From NCBI GenBank assembly GCA_029933295.1, contig JAOZOL010000022.1:1-18669 (forward strand): a DNA stretch of 18,669 nucleotides. Reading direction: 5' to 3'. A program made the position numbers and the translations under genes. Below are positions 7,968 through 16,155 of the stretch, one piece after another; the first letter of the stretch is position 1, and each line of letters starts with the position of its first letter. The DNA is from Desulfobacterales bacterium (GTDB lineage: Bacteria > Desulfobacterota > Desulfobacteria > Desulfobacterales > Desulfosalsimonadaceae). Below the pieces are notes generated by a model. The model was not told where the DNA came from and searched no databases. It was given only the letters and a program-made list of their open reading frames with translations.

Positions 7968-8098
7968 TGGGAAGTCCTTAATATTGGGTTAGAGATGGGT
8001 GAAAATTATCTTGCAAATGGATTTATTTTTCCTCCTTTTTGAAGTTAAGATTTTTTTACGCGATTGTTTTTATTATTGCAATCATTTTCAAGGCAGCC
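7968..8098 (-). other. 131-bp gap between pfaC and the regulator gene, AT-rich, with an orphan SD-like AAGGAGG
   Basis: This is the longest gap inside the minus-strand block and the only place with room for an internal promoter and leader. A perfect AAGGAGG is at 8031-8037, but no ATG, GTG or TTG lies at usable distance; the nearest TTG (8014-8016) is 14 nt away and would encode only about 12 codons ending just before the regulator's SD. A weak -35/-10 pair, TTGCAA (8076-8081) and TAAAAA (8053-8058) with 17 bp spacing, is the best promoter candidate. No GC-rich hairpin with a T-run follows the pfaC stop, so read-through from pfaC into the regulator is plausible. Confidence 0.4.
7975..7979 (-). 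promoter_or_regulatory. Shine-Dalgarno site of the PAS-LuxR regulator gene
   Basis: AAGGA on the minus strand, 7 nt before the ATG at 7965-7967. It is the best-placed ribosome binding site in the minus-strand block and supports this start. Confidence 0.65.
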
Positions 8099-11000
8099 CT
8101 AAGAAAACAACCAGTCCGCCAATTTTTTCAGCCAGCGCCCCTTGTCGTTATTTTCAAATTTTATTGTTTCACCATGGCCGCGTTTAAGCAGGGTTGCATG
8201 TGTCTTTTTTTCGGGGATTTCGGTTAACAGATCCAGTGCTTTAAATAAAACAGCCTTTACCTCGGTTGCGCCTGTTTGTTGTTTCCATGATTCTACGGCT
8301 TTTATGAATTGCGGGGCAGGTTTCCCCGGGGTTTCCTGCTTATTGGGTCCCCCAAGACGATTAATGGCCTTGATGACCATTTTTCGCCGGTCAGCATAAT
8401 TTAATGCTTTGAGTGTTTCAGGCATGATCGGCGTGCCGATATAATAATCCTGTTTTGCGTAACCCACGGGAAAATCCAGGGTGTTTTCAAGTTTTTTAAC
8501 TGGAAGCCCACCTGTAAACCGGACCGGCACGATGGGAAGATCGGATTCAATGGCCATGTCTATAAAAACAGAGCTTAATATTTTTACGGGATTTCTACAG
8601 GTCAGCCCCAACCGGCCTTCGGTGTGCAGAAATACGGATATCCCTTGTTTTTTGATCTGTTGCTTAAATTTATCTATGATATTGAATAGAGATTTTCTGT
8701 CGTTTTGGTCAAAATAGACAATGTTTTTTGGATAATTAATCTCTGGGTGGGAGTAAATAATATCGTTTAAAGCGCCGATCCATCCGGTTTTGTGGTCTGC
8801 ATCCGCTATGGTGACGATGCGGCGCCGGGTTAATACCTGTGCCAGCAACGGAAACAGCATGGATTCCACCTGTATCTGGTGGTTGCCAAGATATAGAAGG
8901 CTGCGATGGCGTACTTTTTCAAAGGCGGCGGGGTCTTCGATGATAACATATCTGACAAATCGTTCCCAAAGGGAGCGGGTAATGTTTTCAAATAACCAGG
9001 GACCCATGTTAAATAGATTCCGGCCATATTCAAAAATTTTGTCATAATCAAGCTCAGGTTCTCCCACTTTAATTTTTTGCTGATTGCTTTGTTGTGTCTG
9101 AATTTTTATTGAAAAAGAAGAAAGGGGCATGAAATCACAAAAAGCGGTTTTTTTGTCTTTGGAAAGGTGAATTGAGTCGGGATCAACAGCCGTGAGCTGT
9201 GTTGAATTTTCAATTTTCTTTACGACTTCTTTTTTTATCGGGTCTTCTGGTATTTGTTCTTTTGTTTTCAGGTCTGTTTTCTTCAAATCCGGGGGAACTT
9301 CCAGGCCGTCGTTATTTTTTTCATCCATATTATCTTTCAGTTTTGCGTATGCATCAGGGCCTGCTTCCACAATGTATGCGCATAAATTTTTGACATGGAA
9401 AATTTTTAAGTTGTCCGCCCATAACCATGCTTCGGCAACCGCGAAACAACCTTGTTCGTCACGGCCCATGTCTGTAATCTCCATTTCTATGGAGATCCGT
9501 TTAGCCGAAGGGGTGACCTGGCCCCTGTATTTCCAGGTAACGGGACGGTCCAGGCCGATGGGCTGGAACCGGGGATTTGTAATCCCTTTGTGCATATTTT
9601 TATGGATCATGAAAAATTGCAGGGTTTGAACCATGGCTTCCACGCCAAGGGAGCCGGGTTGAACCGGATCATGAAAGAAATGGGCCTTGAAAAACCACTC
9701 TCCGGCATCCACTGTTTTTTCAGCCCTGAGCCGGCCGAGCCCTTTTTCCCCTCCGTTGGGCCAGAATCCGGTTACACGGTCTATCATCAGCAGCATGGGC
9801 TCAGGCAGCCGGGGTTCTTTGTTGCAATATTTTTTCGGCCTGTCCGTAAGATCAACTAAAAAATCGCATGGTTCATCAAGCCACTTGCGTTCTTTTTCGG
9901 TTGCGGCAAGTCCTTTTTGGTTGTCTAATGCCTCTTTGTGGAAAAATCCGAATCCCGTCTCCATTTTATAGACACATTTGTCTTTAATAAAACATTCAAC
10001 ATCAAAATTGACGAGAATAATACCTGAAAAATTAATAATTCTCGTGAGCGTGGTGCGGGTGCGAATGGTTCCGCTATGGGGTAATATTTCATCTGTTATG
10101 GCGCCTGTTCCATCCATGTTACGAAAATACAGCGGTTTATCTGATGCGGCAGGCCCGCCTTCAAACACGGCCAGCCATCCGCATGGCTGCAGGGCCACTT
10201 CCATGAGTACACAAAACGGCATGGTGCGATTTCCGTTTTTATCAAAATACCAGGCATCTGCGGGAATATCGTAATCAACTTCTATGGTCTCGTTGGTTTT
10301 CATGGCTCCCATGGTGGCATTGATAGATGTCACCCGTGACATGAAATGATAGGGAGGGCCGGGAAGTCGGGCGATATGCCGGGGGCCGTCAAAGGGCTTT
10401 CCAAGTTCTCCGAATGCATCAGATGGCTTGCCGAACGCGCAGGCCAGCAGGGATTTATAGCCGAATTCCATATCGCCGATTCTGGCAACAGGATGTTTCT
10501 CAACATGATTTTCAAGTAAGTGCGGCCAGCAGTCCAAGGGATAATCCGGCACCAGGCGCAAACCCATACGGCGGATGTGAAGAATTTTGAGACCGTCACA
10601 AGTGCCTAGGATATCGCCATAGATAGTGGGGCAGGGCCCGTCAATCAGCTCTTCAACGAAAACTTCATAAATAAGTTTTTGACTTTTGGGTGTTACCTGC
10701 CCCCGGCATTTGATATGATAAATTTCATCAGGTACCGGATCAAAGCGCCATCCGTCTTTTTCCAGAGTATATCCCATGGCGGTTAGGTAGAACGAAAGGG
10801 CCTGCAGACAGGCGTCGCTCATCAGGGTGCCGGGCATGCAGGGATCGTTTTTAAAGTGACACGTCAAATACCATGCATCCGAAGGTATATTATTTTCTAT
10901 TCTCAGGTAACCGCGTCCCCATGGCCCGCCGTCTGGATCGAAATCGGTAATTTCATCAATGAGCCGCATCATTCCGGATTGAATTTTAGGGGTTTTGGAG

Positions 11001-14000
11001 TGGGTTTGGGTCAACTCAAAACCAGGGCCAAAACATTCGTAGACCCGGCCTTCGGAGAAGGCTTTTACCTGGTTGGTGGAAAATTTATTTCGGGTGCATT
11101 TCACAAAAGGAGGTGCAACAATAGCCTCATCATCAGGTTTATGCTCGCCGGTTACTGAATCCCAGATGATACCGCCAGACGATGCAAGCTCTTCATCAGA
11201 GAAAAATCCAGCCTGCGCGTTACGGACAGATAAACGAAGCTCGCCATTTATTCTGCAGTCATAGCGGAAGAAAAAGATTCGGGTGTCCCCGATATTGGCG
11301 TGTCCGTCCACGTGAATCTGATAGCACAGCGTGTCTCCCACCCGCGGCGGCTCTCCATAGTAAACAAGGTCGCAACCGAGCAGACGGTAAACTCTTTCTC
11401 CTTTGTTTTGAAAATCAGCCCCCAGGTAAGAGACAAGGGTTAAGTCACATTGGCCGGATTCAACAGTGATTCCTGCAGGCATATAAATATCATTAAGGTA
11501 CCACCCGTCAGCCACGACATCCGTTTCTGTCCAGATAATTCCTTTGCCCATTTGGCCGGGTTCTGCATCCAGTCCGGTGATTCGGTCAGCCAGGAGAAGC
11601 GGATATTCGGGAAGACGTACCTGCCGGGAATAGTCGTCCTGTATTTTGAACATCTCACCAAACACGTCTGATATTTTTCCTGATGCTAAAATTTCGAGCT
11701 GTTCCTTGGAAAATTTTGGGCCAATGGGTTCGATATACTCGGCGTTGGCAAATTTATCTTTGGCAACAGGTGTTGTGCCATTAACCGTATCGGCCTCATG
11801 GCTGGAAAGAGCAGGTGCTGTTTTTTTACCGGAAGAAGAAACTTTTTGTACGGAGAGTTTGCCCAGTGTCGTCAGTACGTTTTGGCGGTGATCCAGAAAC
11901 CGTTTGTGGACGGTCGCCTGCCGGGCAAGGAATTCCTGATGGATTTTCGACACCCTGTCGTTTTGGGCCGCGATATTTTTTAATATATTGCTTGTGGTAA
12001 GATCTGTTTCAGCGGGGTCTTTCAAAGAGTCCGTTATTCCCGGTATCATTGATTTTGATTTTTTGGTTGGCGCTTTGGTGGTATCTGGCATGGGATCAGC
12101 TGTTTTTTTTTGCCTGGGTGGGATAATTTTTTTGTCAATATAATTAGCTTGCTCCATGAGCACATCCATTCCTTCCATTACAGGTGACATGACAGACGGG
12201 AGCGGGGGCGCCGGCGCCATAACCTGTTTGTTCTCAGGTGTTTCAAGATTTGTTTTGTCGGGGGTGTTGATAGAATCTGTTATTATCGAGGTAATATGGG
12301 TTTCTCCCTTCTTTATTTGTGAAATCGCAGGCAGCCTTATTTCAGGAGGATGCACCCGGTAAACCCGGGTCGGTTTTGGCGTGTCTTTGTCCATGTGGCC
12401 GGCACCATCGTTCTTTCCTGAAGATAAAGTTATGTCTTCAAACTTCTTGTAATTAACGGTAACGCCGGCTGATTTGAGTTGCGCCATGGCATGAATAACC
12501 TGATTTACAGAAGATAGGTCCCGTTTGTCCATAGAGACAGCAATATGCTCTTTGTCTTTGAGTATCTGGCCTATCCATTGGCTGCACCTGTTTCTCGGGC
12601 CGTGTTCAAGAAAAATTCTGACACCGTCATTGTATGCGTTTTCAACCATGGCCGGAAAATCGAGAACGTGGGTGGCCATGTCGTAAATGGCCTGGGCGGA
12701 TGCCTCAGTGGTAGGATGGTAATGGCTGCATGTTGCGCTTGAGTAAAATCTTACATCAGCCACATCTGTGGTGGCACGGCTGTGCAATTTACGCCACTGC
12801 TCAGCATATGCCGATAGTTCCTGACAATGGTTGACGATATTGTATGTTAAAGGGAATGCGTGGTGTTGCCCGATTTGTTGAATCACCCTTTCGCAGGCGG
12901 TTTTGTCTCCGCCAATGACAAAATTATCCGGCGCATTGATGATAATAAGATGGGCGCGGGGTTCTGATTCAAGTGCTTTTCTGACGGCGTCTTCCGGTGC
13001 AAGTATTCCGTAGTTTGCCCAGTCAACTTTCTTTTTACTTTTGATTTTCCAGGCGCGTTTAACCACATTAAAGTCGCCGCCGATTTCATGGGTATATACG
13101 CCCTTGTCTTTGAAATCAGCGGACATCTGTCCCATATCCTGCCAGGCACCCATGGCAAACAGGGAATTGGATTCGCCGGATGAAAAGCCGATGGCTGCCT
13201 GTGGCCTGAGACCGAGATATTTTTGCGTAAGCACCGCATGTATTTGGGATAAGAAGGAGCTTCGCCATAACATAAGTTCCGGGGTTTGAATTTCTTCGTT
13301 GTCCGCATCACGCATCCATCTGGCAGACTCCCGGGCGTCCAGGCCGAGACGGGAAATCACTTCTTCAACAATTTTCGGCATCGCCAGATACAGATCCCTG
13401 CCCATCCGGGGGTATGCCCCGGCAGGGCCTGTAAATACAAACGCGAGTTCACCTTCAACCGGCCGGCTATGATAGTAGATACCGTTGCCAAGGGAAATGT
13501 TTTTGATGTTTTGTTTTTTTTCAAGCAGAATTTTAGACTGGCCGGCCAAATCTTCGAGTTGTTCTGTCTTTTTTGCCACAAGAACCAGGCGTGCCGGTCC
13601 GGTGTCTGATTCAAAGCCTTTTTCGAGGTTTTCTAATATTTCTTTTTGATCATTACCGGAAAAGATATGGAGCCTGGGCGCAGAATCTGTTAGCAAATGC
13701 CCGGCATCGGTTTTTTTATCCTCTTTTACAATGACCGTTGCAGATTCTCCACCAAGGGCATTTACAGTTATCCCGGCAGATCTTGTATGAGACGAAATCC
13801 AGGGTAATGCCTTATTGCCGACCCCTGCGGGCAGCGCCTTATAGTGGCATGCAAGCGCCGCTGTCGCGACATGAAGCAATCCTGATGCTGCATGGGCGTG
13901 GCCGGTCAGTGGTGTAATGTTTTGTCCGTTTTTGTCTATTGATAGCGATAACGTGGGCGTCTGAGCCTGATCCTTATCTATCTCTTCTGTCTTGTTTGGG

Positions 14001-16153
14001 AGCAGCGCATATATCGTGTCACCGTCAGCTCTTGCGTCTTTAGCGCGCTTTAATATCAAAGAGATTGCGGCATCTCCGGGAATTTGTTTTTCATTATCCA
14101 GTATTTTCTTAACCGCTGCTTTATGAACGGTTTCACACGATATGTCCACAGCGCCCACGACTGCCGCATCTATCTCACCCGCCGTAAGCGCCCGGACAGC
14201 AAGCTCAAGACACCTTATGCCGGAGAGTTCTTCCGATGAGACAGTTAAGCACTGTCCTTTTATATCAAACTGGCTGCTGATCCGGTTTGCAACGATATTG
14301 GGCATGGCACCTAAAATTGCCGATGCCTCCCGCGCCGGATTGATCTGGTCATCTTTGACAAATTCAATCCAGTCCTTCATTTGACGGGTTATTTTATTTG
14401 TCTGCAGCCAGTCACAGACAAATTGCGGGAGACGCCAGCACATGCCGGAACGGGTGACTTCGCAATCACATCCCATCCCGACAAAGACACCGGCCCGCTT
14501 GTTGGGGAATTTATCAACATTATCGAGTGCCTCCATGGTCGCTTTGAGCATAAGAAGCTGTTGCGGAAGTGTCTGGTCAAGGGCTGCCGGGAAAAATCGG
14601 AGTCCCATGAGCGGCAGCTCAAACGGACCTGCCTTTCCGGCCATGGTGCCGTCTTTGGATTCTGTAAGAGCAGATTTGCCGGAAAAAATTGTCCGGGTAA
14701 AATCTTTTATCCCTGTGCCGGAAGCAACCATCGCGCCCATACCGACAATGGCGATGTCTTCTGTTTTCTTGATGGGTTTTTCATATAATTTTGTTTTTGG
14801 CGGTTTTTTGTATGATCCTTTATCAAATTCTTCTAAGATGAGATGCGCGTTGTTGCCGCCAAACCCAAAATTGCTGATTCCGGCGATCCGCAGGCCATCT
14901 GACGGCCATGGTTCTGATTTTTTGATGAGACGAAAGGGTGTATTTTTTAATTTGTCGGTGGGCTCTTCTACGTGAAGCGTGGGTGGGCGGATGCCTGCTT
15001 TCATTGCACCGGTTACTTTCAACAGGCCTGCAATTCCCGATGCGGTAATCGGATGCCCCATATTGGATTTTATCGTGCCAATGGGGATATCGCTTAAGCC
15101 ATCGAAAATACGGCTGGTACTTTCCACTTCAATGTCATCGCCGACTTTTGTGCCGGTGGCATGGCACTCGAGCAATGAAATCTGAGACGGATTGATGCCG
15201 GACATCTGGTAGGCATTTTGCATGGCCGCAAACTGGCCGTCAGCAGAAGGGACAAGCAGTCCGTGGCCCTTGCCGTCATTTGAAAGACCAATGGCCCTTA
15301 TTACTCCGTGGATTTTATCGCCGGCCCTGACAGCATCCTCAAGCCGCTTTAATGCGATAAATCCACCGCCCTCGGCCGGGACCAGACCGTCGGCATTTTT
15401 GTGAAACGGACGGCTTCGCCCGGTTTGGCTCATTGCCTGCAATGTGCAAAACCCGATGTGAATAATCAGGTCGTCTGATCCCTGAACGCCGCCGGCCAGC
15501 ATCAGGTCTGCTGTTCTGTCGTGGAGTTTGTCACAGGCTGTTTTCATGGCAAATAGCGATGACGCGCATGCCGCGTCAATGGCAAATGCGCCGCCGTTTA
15601 TATCAAGCGCCCGGGCCACGATGTGTGCAGGGAGTCCGGACATGAATCTGTTGATGGCATGAGGCTTTTTAACGTTTGCCAGCAGTCTTGCTTTGCCTTT
15701 CAAAAAATGGTCGGATTGCGCGTCAAGCCAGATAGATTCTGCAAATTCTGACATGGCAGGGGATGGATAGGACAAGTTTCCAAAGACAATTCCTGCGTTA
15801 ATCCCTTTGGCGTTTTGGTATCCGGCATCGTTTAAGGCTTCCCGGGCGGTGTGGAGCAGCCAGTGAACCAGGCGCCCATACTGCATGACTTCTTCTTCAG
15901 GAATTGCAAACCCATCGGGGTGAAACACGGATTCAAATCCCTTGACATATCCCCCCTGGTCGCACCAGGTGATATCTTTTGTGTTTGGCCCGGCCGGGGC
16001 CATGACCAGATTGGGATCCGTCCGCCAATACCCTTCAGGTACGGTAGATAATAGATTTTTCCCGGCGGCAATGTTATCCCAGAGCTCTTCCGGATTCAGT
16101 GATCCGGGCAGGACGCAGGACTGTCCAACAATGGCAATCGGTTCAAAGGACAT
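8099..16153 (-). CDS. pfaC: PfaC/Pfa3-like polyunsaturated fatty acid synthase: KS-CLF-AT-DH-DH-AGPAT
   Basis: A 2684-residue iterative synthase subunit. KS (1-445) has the full triad Cys196 (AACASS), His331 (HATGT) and His367 (NMGH). A KS-like chain-length factor (466-810) has Glu641 where the KS Cys would be. AT (about 900-1235) has GFSSGE with Ser991 and His1109. Linker 1240-1470 holds a short coiled coil. Two FabA-like double hot-dog dehydratases follow: 1475-1865, active pair His1766/Asp1780, and 1935-2262, active pair His2158/Glu2172; the first hot dog of each pair lacks the His. A second linker leads to a PlsC-type acyltransferase (about 2368-2605) with NHQIQVE at 2424-2430 and TEGR at 2511-2514. 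This order matches the myxobacterial Pfa3 type, where the AT of PfaB is built into PfaC. It starts 2 bp after the pfaA stop (TAAATATG). The expected role is chain extension, dehydration and release onto a glycerolipid; the product is unknown. Confidence 0.92.
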   Translation of the reverse strand: MSFEPIAIVGQSCVLPGSLNPEELWDNIAAGKNLLSTVPEGYWRTDPNLVMAPAGPNTKDITWCDQGGYVKGFESVFHPDGFAIPEEEVMQYGRLVHWLLHTAREALNDAGYQNAKGINAGIVFGNLSYPSPAMSEFAESIWLDAQSDHFLKGKARLLANVKKPHAINRFMSGLPAHIVARALDINGGAFAIDAACASSLFAMKTACDKLHDRTADLMLAGGVQGSDDLIIHIGFCTLQAMSQTGRSRPFHKNADGLVPAEGGGFIALKRLEDAVRAGDKIHGVIRAIGLSNDGKGHGLLVPSADGQFAAMQNAYQMSGINPSQISLLECHATGTKVGDDIEVESTSRIFDGLSDIPIGTIKSNMGHPITASGIAGLLKVTGAMKAGIRPPTLHVEEPTDKLKNTPFRLIKKSEPWPSDGLRIAGISNFGFGGNNAHLILEEFDKGSYKKPPKTKLYEKPIKKTEDIAIVGMGAMVASGTGIKDFTRTIFSGKSALTESKDGTMAGKAGPFELPLMGLRFFPAALDQTLPQQLLMLKATMEALDNVDKFPNKRAGVFVGMGCDCEVTRSGMCWRLPQFVCDWLQTNKITRQMKDWIEFVKDDQINPAREASAILGAMPNIVANRISSQFDIKGQCLTVSSEELSGIRCLELAVRALTAGEIDAAVVGAVDISCETVHKAAVKKILDNEKQIPGDAAISLILKRAKDARADGDTIYALLPNKTEEIDKDQAQTPTLSLSIDKNGQNITPLTGHAHAASGLLHVATAALACHYKALPAGVGNKALPWISSHTRSAGITVNALGGESATVIVKEDKKTDAGHLLTDSAPRLHIFSGNDQKEILENLEKGFESDTGPARLVLVAKKTEQLEDLAGQSKILLEKKQNIKNISLGNGIYYHSRPVEGELAFVFTGPAGAYPRMGRDLYLAMPKIVEEVISRLGLDARESARWMRDADNEEIQTPELMLWRSSFLSQIHAVLTQKYLGLRPQAAIGFSSGESNSLFAMGAWQDMGQMSADFKDKGVYTHEIGGDFNVVKRAWKIKSKKKVDWANYGILAPEDAVRKALESEPRAHLIIINAPDNFVIGGDKTACERVIQQIGQHHAFPLTYNIVNHCQELSAYAEQWRKLHSRATTDVADVRFYSSATCSHYHPTTEASAQAIYDMATHVLDFPAMVENAYNDGVRIFLEHGPRNRCSQWIGQILKDKEHIAVSMDKRDLSSVNQVIHAMAQLKSAGVTVNYKKFEDITLSSGKNDGAGHMDKDTPKPTRVYRVHPPEIRLPAISQIKKGETHITSIITDSINTPDKTNLETPENKQVMAPAPPLPSVMSPVMEGMDVLMEQANYIDKKIIPPRQKKTADPMPDTTKAPTKKSKSMIPGITDSLKDPAETDLTTSNILKNIAAQNDRVSKIHQEFLARQATVHKRFLDHRQNVLTTLGKLSVQKVSSSGKKTAPALSSHEADTVNGTTPVAKDKFANAEYIEPIGPKFSKEQLEILASGKISDVFGEMFKIQDDYSRQVRLPEYPLLLADRITGLDAEPGQMGKGIIWTETDVVADGWYLNDIYMPAGITVESGQCDLTLVSYLGADFQNKGERVYRLLGCDLVYYGEPPRVGDTLCYQIHVDGHANIGDTRIFFFRYDCRINGELRLSVRNAQAGFFSDEELASSGGIIWDSVTGEHKPDDEAIVAPPFVKCTRNKFSTNQVKAFSEGRVYECFGPGFELTQTHSKTPKIQSGMMRLIDEITDFDPDGGPWGRGYLRIENNIPSDAWYLTCHFKNDPCMPGTLMSDACLQALSFYLTAMGYTLEKDGWRFDPVPDEIYHIKCRGQVTPKSQKLIYEVFVEELIDGPCPTIYGDILGTCDGLKILHIRRMGLRLVPDYPLDCWPHLLENHVEKHPVARIGDMEFGYKSLLACAFGKPSDAFGELGKPFDGPRHIARLPGPPYHFMSRVTSINATMGAMKTNETIEVDYDIPADAWYFDKNGNRTMPFCVLMEVALQPCGWLAVFEGGPAASDKPLYFRNMDGTGAITDEILPHSGTIRTRTTLTRIINFSGIILVNFDVECFIKDKCVYKMETGFGFFHKEALDNQKGLAATEKERKWLDEPCDFLVDLTDRPKKYCNKEPRLPEPMLLMIDRVTGFWPNGGEKGLGRLRAEKTVDAGEWFFKAHFFHDPVQPGSLGVEAMVQTLQFFMIHKNMHKGITNPRFQPIGLDRPVTWKYRGQVTPSAKRISIEMEITDMGRDEQGCFAVAEAWLWADNLKIFHVKNLCAYIVEAGPDAYAKLKDNMDEKNNDGLEVPPDLKKTDLKTKEQIPEDPIKKEVVKKIENSTQLTAVDPDSIHLSKDKKTAFCDFMPLSSFSIKIQTQQSNQQKIKVGEPELDYDKIFEYGRNLFNMGPWLFENITRSLWERFVRYVIIEDPAAFEKVRHRSLLYLGNHQIQVESMLFPLLAQVLTRRRIVTIADADHKTGWIGALNDIIYSHPEINYPKNIVYFDQNDRKSLFNIIDKFKQQIKKQGISVFLHTEGRLGLTCRNPVKILSSVFIDMAIESDLPIVPVRFTGGLPVKKLENTLDFPVGYAKQDYYIGTPIMPETLKALNYADRRKMVIKAINRLGGPNKQETPGKPAPQFIKAVESWKQQTGATEVKAVLFKALDLLTEIPEKKTHATLLKRGHGETIKFENNDKGRWLKKLADWLFS

Positions 16154-16155
16154 AT

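Noticed and set aside
8053..8081. TTGCAA-17 bp-TAAAAA as a promoter of the regulator gene
   Set aside because: Only four of six matches in each box within AT-rich sequence; mentioned as a weak candidate but not called.
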